Source of the DNA: Rouxiella sp. S1S-2
GTDB lineage: Bacteria > Pseudomonadota > Gammaproteobacteria > Enterobacterales > Enterobacteriaceae
DNA length: 64,000 nt
Reading direction: 5' to 3'
Assembly (NCBI RefSeq): GCF_009208105.1
Contig: NZ_WFKL01000001.1
Coordinates: 2,790,001-2,854,000, forward strand
Notes under the pieces: generated by a model
Databases searched by the model: none
Seen by the model: only the letters and a program-made list of their open reading frames with translations
What the model was told of the DNA's origin: nothing
Position numbers and translations under genes: made by a program
Part shown: positions 49,015-57,375 of the stretch, piece after piece
Position numbering within the stretch: the first letter of the stretch is position 1
Layout: every line of letters begins with the position of its first letter

Positions 49015-49722
49015 TCACAAAATTTCGCAGCCTTCGCGTCCAAACCACACTAAGTCTTCCACTTTCACCGCAACTTCCCCGCGTTGGGCAAAGGGCTCAA
49101 TCGCCCACGCCCCCCACATCGGCGTATTGTTGCCAGCGTCAATAAATCCGTGAGTGTAGGCCGCACCAGCCGTGAGCGAATGGCCGATATTTCCCAGTAA
49201 ATCCAGCAGAATAAAACCTTCCTGCGTCAGTCGATGATGTGAAAGTCCAAACAGTTCACTGGCCGGCATTCCCGGGCGGCAGCGCGCCAACGTCTCGTAA
49301 TGAATACGCTCAAGGTCTTTCAGTGCCTGTGTCGCCTCGGGATAATCGCCTATGACCGCACAGCGGGTACAATCACCCCATGAGCCGTCGGCAGTTATCG
49401 GATGCACGTCTACCATCAGCACGTCCCTTTCACCCGCCCGCTGCTCGCCGGGCCCTTGGGTAGGAAAGCAAACTCGCGTATTTTCACCCAGTCCAACGTT
49501 GGTGATGGTCCATATCCCCTGCGCTCCCTGTGCTATCAGAAAGTCATGCACCCCCTGTTCGACCTCAGTTTCACTGATGCCACTGCGCGCCGCCTGCACG
49601 CCCGCCAGCGCGGCCGCCTTGGCCATACGCTGAGCAGCACGCAGTCCGGCAGGTGCGTCAAAGGCAATGTCAGGCCCAGGGCGATACGCCCAGGCCGGTT
49701 TCATGTTCGAAGGCGTACTCAT
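49015..49722 (-). CDS. M24-family metallopeptidase inside an ABC importer operon
   Basis: 235 residues with the creatinase/aminopeptidase (pita-bread) fold. The five metal-ligand positions can be read: the aspartates in VDVHP and WGDCTR, the histidine in IGHSL, and the glutamates in AIEPF and KVEDL. The N-terminal creatinase-type domain is missing, so this is a minimal form like methionine aminopeptidase, but the sequence is not map-like. Members cleave X-Pro peptides or act on small amides such as creatine or ectoine derivatives. Its place between binding protein and ATPase suggests it acts on the imported compound. A GTG one codon earlier is an alternative start; AGGGGG lies just before. 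Confidence 0.8.
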   Translation of the reverse strand: MSTPSNMKPAWAYRPGPDIAFDAPAGLRAAQRMAKAAALAGVQAARSGISETEVEQGVHDFLIAQGAQGIWTITNVGLGENTRVCFPTQGPGEQRAGERDVLMVDVHPITADGSWGDCTRCAVIGDYPEATQALKDLERIHYETLARCRPGMPASELFGLSHHRLTQEGFILLDLLGNIGHSLTAGAAYTHGFIDAGNNTPMWGAWAIEPFAQRGEVAVKVEDLVWFGREGCEIL

Positions 49723-49731
49723 CACGCCCCC

Positions 49732-50736
49732 TTACGGAAGATATTGATTAGTAAAATATTGATCCGCAGGAAGCGGCGCTTTAACAATGCCTTCGGCCTT
49801 GATTGCTGTCAGCAGGCTCTGCCAGATAGCCCCGTCAAGCGCCAAAGATTTGCTGTCGGGCGGTGAAAGCAGTGGAACGGTATCTGCCCACTGCTGTTTG
49901 ATGTAAACCGGATCGTAAGCTTTGCTGTAGGCGGTGGCGAAGGCCTGTACGCCTTCATCCGGGTGATCTACTGCGTAGGCAATACTTTTCAGCGTGGCAC
50001 GCATAAAGCCTTTCGCCAGTTCTGGATTCGCCTTCAGCCAGTCCTGATTACCAGCCAGCATAAAGATAGGCGTATTTGGCACACCGTGGGCAATAGCGGG
50101 CAGGAACTCCGGCTTTTGCTTGCCTGTAGTGGTCATTTCTGTCCCCTCGGCATTAGTGATACCCGTAATGACGTCAACGCGTTTTTGCAGCAGCAGTGGC
50201 ACGGTATCGTCGGCTGCAGTCACCATCTGTACATCGTCGAGAGTCAAACCGGCGCTTTTTAGCATCAGCGCCAACTGCGCCTTAGTCCAGGCATCGTTAT
50301 AAATCCCGACGCTTTTCCCCTTCAATTGGGCAACGGTATAAGGTTTACCCTGCTCGCTGATAATGCCCCAGTTGTTCTCTTTACCGTAACGACCAATCGC
50401 CTCGACAGGCGCACCCTGCTCTTTGGCAAATATAATATCCATCACCGTGGTAAAAGCGACGTTGGCGCGCCCGGTGCCGAGAAACTTCATGGTATCCGCT
50501 ACCGTTGGTGGTGCCACGATATCCAGGTCGATTCCTTCCTGCGCATAGAAACCTTTCTCTTTACCCAGGATCCAGGGGATCCAGAATCCGTCGGCGACCG
50601 GCCACTCCTGAATAAACGTCACCTTGGTCAGTGACGCCGCAGAGGCTGTAGCAATTCCTCCCACAGCCGGCAGTAAAGTACTGAGCAATGTTGCTCCAGC
50701 CAAAACGGTCCCAGCTAAAAATGTACGTCTCTTCAT
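49732..50736 (-). CDS. ABC transporter substrate-binding protein (NMT1/THI5-like)
   Basis: 334 residues. The N-terminus MKRRTFLAGTVLAGATLLST carries a twin-arginine motif (RRTFLA) and a hydrophobic stretch ending near ATASAA, so export by Tat is likely. The mature part has the NitT/TauT/ThiY-like pattern (WILGKEKGFYAQEGIDLDIV, then FLGTGRANVAF). A start 2 codons earlier is possible, but GGAG is better spaced (8 bases) from this ATG. It is the first gene of an operon that continues with the M24 peptidase, ATPase and permease. Confidence 0.88.
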   Translation of the reverse strand: MKRRTFLAGTVLAGATLLSTLLPAVGGIATASAASLTKVTFIQEWPVADGFWIPWILGKEKGFYAQEGIDLDIVAPPTVADTMKFLGTGRANVAFTTVMDIIFAKEQGAPVEAIGRYGKENNWGIISEQGKPYTVAQLKGKSVGIYNDAWTKAQLALMLKSAGLTLDDVQMVTAADDTVPLLLQKRVDVITGITNAEGTEMTTTGKQKPEFLPAIAHGVPNTPIFMLAGNQDWLKANPELAKGFMRATLKSIAYAVDHPDEGVQAFATAYSKAYDPVYIKQQWADTVPLLSPPDSKSLALDGAIWQSLLTAIKAEGIVKAPLPADQYFTNQYLP

Positions 50737-51397
50737 GTTCATTTCTCCGGCAGTTTTAGAGGAATAATTAGTCAACCCTACTGCATATTGAGGCGGGACA
50801 AGATTTTATGTCAATCAATTTATTGAGTATTTTTCAGCTTGATATAAGTAGCCGTTAGGATTGAAAGAAGTTGATTTTTTTAGCCGCTAATCGCGTGTGG
50901 ACTTCCCCTAAAAACTCATTACAACATGTTAAATAATGGCTTTTGAAAAATAAAATGCAGCGTCAGTAGAATGTAAACTGACGTCCGAAATAGCTAACTG
51001 AATGACTTCTCATGCTAAAGCCGGTTGCGTTAAAACCAAATTTATATTCTCCAATTTATAAACATAAAATTGATAGCGTCATTTTTAGATGAATGTATTA
51101 TTTTTTCAGAAACTAACCACCTTAACTTTGTGCGAAAGAATCGCCCCATAGCTTGTTTTTACAAACAATCCACTACGTAAATTTATCTAAAAGTTAAGTT
51201 AGTTCAAAGTTTCGACTAAAATTGACAAAATTAAGCATTTATCGATATTTTTATAATGAAAAATTTTGTGCTTGATCTATGTTACTTATAGGTTATCTAT
51301 GTATTGCTTTAGATCTGATTCTAACTTGCTTAGTGTTATTTACTCTATTCATGCCAAGCGCATTCCCAACAGGCATCCCAAAAAAGAAGGGTGAACA
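50737..51397. other. Long AT-rich intergenic region
   Basis: 661 bp without a convincing gene between divergent transcription units. It is clearly richer in A and T than the flanking operon and holds both promoters. I saw no repeat, att-like duplication or RNA structure that I could support. Confidence 0.5.
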
Positions 51398-52480
51398 GTG
51401 GAAATTTTAGAAAAATTAAATGCACTCGCAGACAAAGTTAAACAGCAAGCTTCACTGATCCAAACTGAAGAGGCAACCAAAAGCGCATTCGTCATGCCTT
51501 TTATAAATCAAATACTGGGTTATGATGTCTTTGATCCTCTTGAAGTTATTCCCGAATTTATATGTGACGTGGGGACTAAAAAAGGAGAGAAAATTGATTA
51601 CGCCATAATAAAAAATAATGAAATTCAGATACTTATTGAGTGTAAGAAAGTAGGTGAACCGCTAAATATTAAGCATGCAGCGCAGCTATTCAGATATTTT
51701 CATGTCACAAGCGCCAGAATTTCAATTCTCACCAACGGTCAAGTTTATAAGTTTTTCACAGACTTGGATGCACCAAATAAAATGGACGAAAAACCATTTT
51801 TAGAGTTGGATCTTCTGGACATAGATCACAATGTTGCTCCCGAGTTGTTAAAGTTGACTAAGGGCGCTTTTGACGTTGAATCTATCGTTAATGCAGCAGG
51901 TGAGCTTAAGTACGTTAGTCAGATTAAGAAAATTATTACCTCTCAGTTTCAAACCCCTGAAGATGATTTCGTTAAGTTTGTGGCCTCGCGTGTTTACGAA
52001 GGGATATTAACGCAAAAAGTTCGAGACCTTTTTTTAACATTGACAAAGAAATCCCTTACGCAGTGGCTAAACGACCAGGTTAACGAAAGACTCAAGTCTG
52101 CTCTCAGTACTAACGCACCGCCCGCTCTGCAAGGAGAATCGGTGCAAGAAGTCACTGAAGAACCTGAGGGGGTTCTTAAAGAAGAAAATGGTGTGGTAAC
52201 GACAGCCGAAGAAATAGAAGGCTATCACATAGTGAAATCGATTATACGAACAGTCGTCACGGCTGACAGAGTGACTTATCGTGATACCAAAAGTTATTTC
52301 GGTATCCTCGTAGACGACAATAATAGAAAACCGATATGTCGACTTCACTTGAATCGCAGCCAAATGTATATAGGTTTGTTTGATCAAAGCAAAAATGAAA
52401 CAAGACATGCTATTAGTGCTCTTGACGATATATATTTATTTACTGATTCACTTACAGAAACAGCAGCCACTTATAAGTAA
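51398..52480 (+). CDS. Type I restriction HSDR_N-like nuclease-fold protein
   Basis: 360 residues. The N-terminal half resembles the HSDR_N nuclease domain of type I restriction R subunits (PD-(D/E)XK fold). SAFVMPFINQILGYDVFDPL is followed by KIDYAIIKNNEIQILIECKK, which keeps the D-x(n)-E-x-K catalytic pattern. No helicase domain follows; the C-terminal half has a Glu-rich linker and an unknown domain near HIVKSIIRTVVTADRVTYRD. No hsdM or hsdS genes adjoin it. It starts at GTG with GAAGG seven bases ahead. It could be a stand-alone defence or repair nuclease. The AT-rich composition suggests acquisition. Confidence 0.75.
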   Translation: MEILEKLNALADKVKQQASLIQTEEATKSAFVMPFINQILGYDVFDPLEVIPEFICDVGTKKGEKIDYAIIKNNEIQILIECKKVGEPLNIKHAAQLFRYFHVTSARISILTNGQVYKFFTDLDAPNKMDEKPFLELDLLDIDHNVAPELLKLTKGAFDVESIVNAAGELKYVSQIKKIITSQFQTPEDDFVKFVASRVYEGILTQKVRDLFLTLTKKSLTQWLNDQVNERLKSALSTNAPPALQGESVQEVTEEPEGVLKEENGVVTTAEEIEGYHIVKSIIRTVVTADRVTYRDTKSYFGILVDDNNRKPICRLHLNRSQMYIGLFDQSKNETRHAISALDDIYLFTDSLTETAATYK

Positions 52481-52491
52481 GCTACTCCCAT

Positions 52492-52524
52492 GTTCAGGTT
52501 CTCTGTGACTGCGAGAGCCTGAAC
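52492..52524 (+). terminator. Hairpin after the HSDR_N-like gene
   Basis: A 12-bp stem with one G-T pair (52492-52503 with 52513-52524) and a 9-base loop, 11 bases after the stop. There is no T-run. Confidence 0.5.
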
Positions 52525-52719
52525 GATGCAAAGTCGTTCCCTACTTTTAATATTCACTGAAATTTCAGAAAGATAACGCATTCCATCTCAAATAAACGCC
52601 TCATAAATTACATGATAAAATTCCATTAGATAATAGGTATAACGCCTTTTTATTCTATCCGGGACCGATAGCGGCTGATATATTGCTGTATTCGCGCTGT
52701 TTATCCAGGAGTCAACATC

Positions 52720-53592
52720 ATGGTCTCAAAACACAACGAAGCCCTCATTACCGTAGCCTGCATTCAGATGGAGCCCATTTTTGGTGAAACGGCGCGCAAC
52801 GTCGCAACAACCGTGTCGATGATTGAACAGGCGGCGGCCAAAGGCGCCAATTTACTGGTGCTGCCCGAGCTGTGTAATACCGGCTACGTTTTTTCATCAC
52901 GCGACGAGGCGTTCAGACTTGCTGAAAATATCCCTGATGGTCACTCCTCTCGAGCATGGATTGCCTGCGCAGCACGGCTGAATATTTATCTGGTTGCCGG
53001 TATCATCGAGCGTGATGGTGAGAGCCTGTATAATTCGGCGGTCATTATCGGACCAGAAGGATACATTGGCCGCTATCGCAAGGTGCATTTGTGGGGCGAC
53101 GAAGCGCTGTTCTTTGAACCGGGTAATCTCGGCTTTCCTGTATTTAAAACGCGCATTGGGACAATTGGCTGCCAAATTTGCTACGACTGCTGGTTCCCTG
53201 AAAGCTTCAGAATAGCTGCTTTGCAGGGTGCTGAAATTGTCTGCGTGCCGACCAACTGGGTTCCCATTCCAGGTCAGGATCCCACCCGTGAAGCGATGGC
53301 AAACATTTTGGTCATGGCAGCCTCACACAGCAATTCGATTTTTATCGCCGCCGCCAACAGAGTCGGTATAGAGCGGGAACAACCCTTTATCGGACAAAGT
53401 TTAATTACCAGCTATACCGGCTGGCCGGCCGCCGGTCCCGCCAGTGCGATCAATGCCGAGATAGTAATGGCGACAGTTAATTTGGCCGATGCAAAACGTC
53501 ATCGCAACTGGAACGATTTTAATCAGGTGTTAAGAGACCGTCGACCGGAAGCGTACAACTTTTCAGGTTCAATCAATGAGTCAATAGGATAA
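52720..53592 (+). CDS. Carbon-nitrogen hydrolase (nitrilase superfamily)
   Basis: 290 residues; hydrolyses an amide, carbamoyl group or nitrile of unknown identity. The catalytic triad is visible: Glu in VLPELCNTGY (about residue 50), Lys in GRYRKVHLWGDE (about 119) and Cys in GCQICYDCWFPE (about 152). The second cysteine, CYDCWFPE, is in the usual position for substrate binding. CAGGAG precedes the ATG by 8 bases. It is a single gene flanked by hairpins. It could complement the nearby nitrogen-compound catabolic operon, but no link is shown. Confidence 0.88.
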   Translation: MVSKHNEALITVACIQMEPIFGETARNVATTVSMIEQAAAKGANLLVLPELCNTGYVFSSRDEAFRLAENIPDGHSSRAWIACAARLNIYLVAGIIERDGESLYNSAVIIGPEGYIGRYRKVHLWGDEALFFEPGNLGFPVFKTRIGTIGCQICYDCWFPESFRIAALQGAEIVCVPTNWVPIPGQDPTREAMANILVMAASHSNSIFIAAANRVGIEREQPFIGQSLITSYTGWPAAGPASAINAEIVMATVNLADAKRHRNWNDFNQVLRDRRPEAYNFSGSINESIG

Positions 53593-53608
53593 ATATCACC
53601 TGTATTAT

Positions 53609-53655
53609 AATTCAGTGAGAAGCTCAAACTTTTCCTACTGAATTATATTTTATTT
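53609..53655 (+). terminator. Terminator after the nitrilase gene
   Basis: The 8-bp arms AATTCAGT (53609-53616) and ACTGAATT (53637-53644), with partial inner pairing, are followed by ATATTTTATTT. It starts 17 bases after the stop codon. Confidence 0.6.
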
Positions 53656-53825
53656 AATCGGTGGCCAATTAAAAAACCAAAATTGTGAACCTGCCTCCCC
53701 TGGTCATGTCTACATATAAAATATATATGGCACTAAAAAAAGCGATCCTTTACTATCCCCATAGTAATATTCAAAAATAAAACCACATATTAAATAACGC
53801 ATGATAATTACAGGACACATAAATA

Positions 53826-54722
53826 ATGCATCTACTGAGGTATTTATCAGGATGGGAAGAGTCTTCTTTTGAAAGTTATAAACAAGCCTACACCCTTTGG
53901 GGCGGAAATACAGTAAGCAACCCCCAAATACTCCACTTCTTGCATCAGCGATTTACACTTAATGAACGTTTCTATATTAAAAGAAATAAAAAAGAAGAGC
54001 TCATTGGCGGCGTTTGCGTGTGGAATAATACCCATATTGCAGGGGACCAAGCCATAGTTCATTCGAAAAATATCAATCGCTACCCGCTGAGCTTCGATGA
54101 AATTATCCTGCCCATTAAACCCGATTGCAGAGTGATATTGCCTTTTCGTAGCAAATTTTTGTCGCAGATTAACAGTCAGTCGGTGCGTAACTGCAGTCAC
54201 TTACTTGATGCTCGCCGTAAAATTTGCATTGTTCGTTCTGTCAGTGCGAAGACGCGTAGCTCGCGCAACAGAGACCTTAAAAAGTTTATCAACGTCGGTG
54301 GCAGCGTCCACGACACCAGTGAATACAGCATTGATGGTCTGTTTTCGCACTACCAGCGGCTGTTCTTTCAACGGCGAAGTGAACACATCAACACGGATTA
54401 TTTACAAGAGTTAATGGGTGAAATTGAGGATTTAAAGTTTGGCAAAATTTTAGCAATGTGCGGCGAACCCTGCGCCATACAGCTGATGCTACGCTCACAG
54501 GACAGCAAAAGCGTTTATCTGGATGGGATCAACACGGGGATGAGTATGCACTACCCTCATCTTTCAATAGGTACGCTTGCAGCATGGGTTAATATTTGTG
54601 CCGGTGTTGACTATGGAAAATCAGTAAACAAAAATGTCCGAATCTCATTTGGCAGACCCACTGCTGAGTATAAAGACTACTGGTGTAAAAAAGAGCGTTT
54701 ATATCGCTGCATCAGCCTTTAA
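53826..54722 (+). CDS. mig-14: Mig-14 family protein
   Basis: 298 residues, the same length as I recall for Salmonella Mig-14, an inner-membrane-associated GNAT/FemAB-like protein needed for resistance to host antimicrobial peptides. Matching landmarks are SGWEESSFESYKQAYTLWGG at the N-terminus, IAGDQAIVHSKN, ILPIKPDCRVILPFRSKF, RNRDLKKFINVGGSV and LDGINTGMSMHYPHLSIGTL. Its substrate is unknown. The 3' end overlaps a convergent small membrane-protein gene by 11 bases. In Salmonella the gene is PhoP-controlled; I found no clear PhoP box in the 233-bp gap upstream. Confidence 0.78.
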   Translation: MHLLRYLSGWEESSFESYKQAYTLWGGNTVSNPQILHFLHQRFTLNERFYIKRNKKEELIGGVCVWNNTHIAGDQAIVHSKNINRYPLSFDEIILPIKPDCRVILPFRSKFLSQINSQSVRNCSHLLDARRKICIVRSVSAKTRSSRNRDLKKFINVGGSVHDTSEYSIDGLFSHYQRLFFQRRSEHINTDYLQELMGEIEDLKFGKILAMCGEPCAIQLMLRSQDSKSVYLDGINTGMSMHYPHLSIGTLAAWVNICAGVDYGKSVNKNVRISFGRPTAEYKDYWCKKERLYRCISL

Positions 54723-54999
54723 ACTTTTTATAGCCCTTGGATAACAACTTTATCACCCAATCAATGAAATACATTAACGGCATGGAGAAATAACACACCA
54801 GAGGATAAGTAAAATACATCACACCGATGACTAAAATTAGCCCTACTCCAGTAAGAATATTGAACGAATCCCAGTCCACGCTGTGGAGTACATAAAAAAA
54901 ACAAAGTGCGTACGCGGCAATGATGGACGTATCGATTATATAAAATGATAAGTTAGCGTTAATTTCGGATTTAACTCTGTCAAACAACCCCGCTTTCAT
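54712..54999 (-). CDS. Small membrane protein convergent with mig-14
   Basis: 95 residues with two hydrophobic segments (ISF-like FYIIDTSIIAAYALCFFYVL, and ILTGVGLILVIGVMYFTYPL) and a basic C-terminus (KLLSKGYKKFKG). GGGA is spaced 7 bases before this ATG; in-frame starts 5 and 19 residues earlier also exist. No family recognised. Its last bases overlap the end of the mig-14 gene. Confidence 0.6.
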   Translation of the reverse strand: MKAGLFDRVKSEINANLSFYIIDTSIIAAYALCFFYVLHSVDWDSFNILTGVGLILVIGVMYFTYPLVCYFSMPLMYFIDWVIKLLSKGYKKFKG

Positions 55000-55090
55000 A
55001 TTATTTCCCGTCATATAAACAGGCATAAGTTTGGCGGAGTTAAAACCGATATGCAATCTAGATTAAAGCTTAATAAGGAATAATAAGGTT

Positions 55091-56461
55091 TTAAGCTCGA
55101 TGGAGCAGTTTCTCAATATTTCTTAAATCATCTACGGCCTCTAGCCTCAACGCTTCAAACCATAACGTTTCAGCCTGAGCCACGCTAACTGCCCGCGTTG
55201 CCAGCGACATAAATTTATCGCGCAGTTGTTGATCACTCACCGGATTAGCCGGAGCGCCGAGTGCAATATCCACTTTGTGGGTCAACCGCCTGCCGTTTTT
55301 GGTGATTAAGGTGACCTCTGGCTCACCGTCGGCGCTGAAGGTGGGGTCAACCTGCAAACTCACTCGGTCAATTGCCGCCAGCAACCTTGGGTCACTCCGT
55401 TGCTCGTCCCCGTAGGCATCCAGACCGGCATGTCCATAAACCAGCCGTGCAGCCACCGCATACTTGATGCTCATTTGTGCCGCCGCCAACGTGCTTATCT
55501 TTTCATCACCGCACATCTCCTGCAGGAAAGGTGACAGCGTCACCTGAATCTGTTCCACGTCTTCGGCTACAGTCGCCATTTTATCCAATAAAATTCCCGT
55601 AGCGTCTATCGCCGCATGCGTACCGCGACAGGAAGCATAAGGTTTGATTGAGCAGCGCATTAGCTTCCATACCTGGCCTAACTCGGCAACCAACGCCTGT
55701 TGCTGGGCGCTCGCCGGAGCCACCGTTTTAAGAAAGCCGCCCCAGTGGTCTTCAAAAACTCCAGCAGGGCCAGTTATGCCCGCTTGTGCGCTAAGCGCCG
55801 CCAATACCCCACCCTCGGCAGCACGGCCGGCGTGCAGTTTTTTGCTTTGGGAGCCATCATGAATAAACGCCCACAGTCCTCCGCTCAGACTGCCCGCGAT
55901 ACCCAACGCAGAAGAAATTTGTGCTGCGTTTAAGCCTAATAACTTTGCCGATGCCGCTGCTGCGCCGAATACGCCGCAGGTTGAGGTGGAGTGCCACCCC
56001 GCCCCGTTGTGTGCAGAATAACCTCCGCAGGCTTCCAGCACGCGACGCGCCACGTCATACCCCAACACCACCGCAGTGATAAATTCTTCACCACTAACCG
56101 GTTTGTCGCACAGCGGCAGGACCGCCAGCATAGCCGGGATCACTACGGCACCTGAGTGGTCACAGCCGCCGGTGTCATCAAGTTCCAACGCGTGGCTGGC
56201 AATACCGTTTAGTAACGCAGCATTGCGGGCAGAGGTTTTCTCTGCCCGTCCCCACAGCGTGGCAAGCGGTAAACACCCTTCGCTTAAAATAAACTGCGTG
56301 ACGTCCCGCGCAACTTCACTCGTAGCGCCGACCAGTCCCGCCCCCAGTGTATCAATGATGTGTCGCTTAGCGCGCGCGACCAGTTCGGCGGGTAAATCAT
56401 CAAAACAGGTGTCGTTAACAAACGCCACCAGCGTTGACTGTACGTCAAGTATTTCACTCAT
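55091..56461 (-). CDS. MmgE/PrpD family protein
   Basis: 456 residues. The family includes 2-methylcitrate dehydratase, cis-aconitate decarboxylase and iminodisuccinate epimerase. Family features: AKRHIIDTLGAGLVGA near the N-terminus, NGIASHALELDDTGGCDHSG, PAMLAVLPLCDKPVSGEEFI and KPYASCRGTHAAIDA. It is the last gene of a seven-gene operon and overlaps the upstream deacetylase gene by 4 bases (ATGA). No prpB, prpC or other methylcitrate genes are near, so a methylcitrate role is unlikely. Epimerisation or dehydration of an imported N-substituted dicarboxylate is a better guess. Confidence 0.85.
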   Translation of the reverse strand: MSEILDVQSTLVAFVNDTCFDDLPAELVARAKRHIIDTLGAGLVGATSEVARDVTQFILSEGCLPLATLWGRAEKTSARNAALLNGIASHALELDDTGGCDHSGAVVIPAMLAVLPLCDKPVSGEEFITAVVLGYDVARRVLEACGGYSAHNGAGWHSTSTCGVFGAAAASAKLLGLNAAQISSALGIAGSLSGGLWAFIHDGSQSKKLHAGRAAEGGVLAALSAQAGITGPAGVFEDHWGGFLKTVAPASAQQQALVAELGQVWKLMRCSIKPYASCRGTHAAIDATGILLDKMATVAEDVEQIQVTLSPFLQEMCGDEKISTLAAAQMSIKYAVAARLVYGHAGLDAYGDEQRSDPRLLAAIDRVSLQVDPTFSADGEPEVTLITKNGRRLTHKVDIALGAPANPVSDQQLRDKFMSLATRAVSVAQAETLWFEALRLEAVDDLRNIEKLLHRA

Positions 56462-57375
56462 GGCTGAACTCCATGTTGGGTGTGCTGCTGCCAGACTTGT
56501 GCCGGATGCGACGCGTCATTTTGTGGCTGCGTCTGCTGCCACCAGTCGGCTATTTCACCCGCTGTCGCTACCCACACGTCGGGATGTGAAGTGATATAGT
56601 CGAACAGCTCGGCCAGCAGGCCAATGCGCCCCGCCGTGCCGATGACTTCTGGGTGCAAGCGCAGCACATAGCACAGGCCAAAGCGATAAAAACCGTCGAA
56701 ATCCATCTTCATATTGCCCAGCGTGTGGCTGTAGGAGGCAATTCGTGACTGCGCCGGGGGCACTGCCGGACTGAGGTTGAATGCAAAATAGGGCTCGTCC
56801 TCCAGCTCATAGTGCATCGGAAGTTCAACCAATTTTGAAGGCAAACCGTCGCTCATCGGTTGAAAATAGGGCACATCGTCACCGCGCCACGAAGAACTCC
56901 AGTCGATCCCCTCTTCAATAAGCGCATCGGCAAAACCGGGCGCCCAATTGCCGGAAGGAACGCGGAAGCCACGCGGCTTTTCACCGGTCTGCGCCTTAAG
57001 AGCAGCCTGCCCCCGTTTGAGGCTCGAGATTTGCTGCTCCAGCGACAAATTATCGAATTGGGCAAACTCATAGCCACAGGTTGCCAGTTCATGACCCGCG
57101 CGCGCGATGTGCATGATTTTGTCCGAGTGTTCATCGGCCACCGCACCCGGCACGCACCAACTGCTGCGCAGATTTTTTTCAGCCAGCAGCGCCAACAGCC
57201 GGTCAACGCCGCGCAGGGTCCCGTAGCGCCAAACTGACAGCGTTTTCTCGCGCCCCGCCACGGCAGGCACTTGGCTTAGAATGCCCTGAATGTCATTAAA
57301 ATCGACAGTAATGACCACCGCACAACGCTTGCCCTGCGGCCATTTATCCTGCGTAGTGACAAGATTATTTGACAT
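56458..57375 (-). CDS. Polysaccharide-deacetylase-fold protein with altered metal motif
   Basis: 305 residues of the NodB-like fold, in the branch that includes PuuE allantoinases. The RFP-type motif 3 is kept (GFRVPSGNW). Where the family has H-x3-H, this protein reads TCGYEFA: both metal histidines are replaced by Cys and Phe. Motif 1 is VDFND. It may act without metal, as reported for Pseudomonas PuuE, or be non-catalytic. AGGAG lies 7 bases before this ATG; a 27-residue longer frame inside the upstream gene is rejected. It overlaps that gene by 11 bases. Confidence 0.85.
   Translation of the reverse strand: MSNNLVTTQDKWPQGKRCAVVITVDFNDIQGILSQVPAVAGREKTLSVWRYGTLRGVDRLLALLAEKNLRSSWCVPGAVADEHSDKIMHIARAGHELATCGYEFAQFDNLSLEQQISSLKRGQAALKAQTGEKPRGFRVPSGNWAPGFADALIEEGIDWSSSWRGDDVPYFQPMSDGLPSKLVELPMHYELEDEPYFAFNLSPAVPPAQSRIASYSHTLGNMKMDFDGFYRFGLCYVLRLHPEVIGTAGRIGLLAELFDYITSHPDVWVATAGEIADWWQQTQPQNDASHPAQVWQQHTQHGVQP

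Noticed and set aside
49402..49866. Plus-strand frame across the M24 peptidase and binding-protein genes
   Set aside because: It spans two genes on the other strand and resembles no protein.
50737..51397. Possible integration boundary (AT-rich gap)
   Set aside because: No integrase, tRNA target or flanking direct repeat could be found, so composition alone does not support a mobile element.
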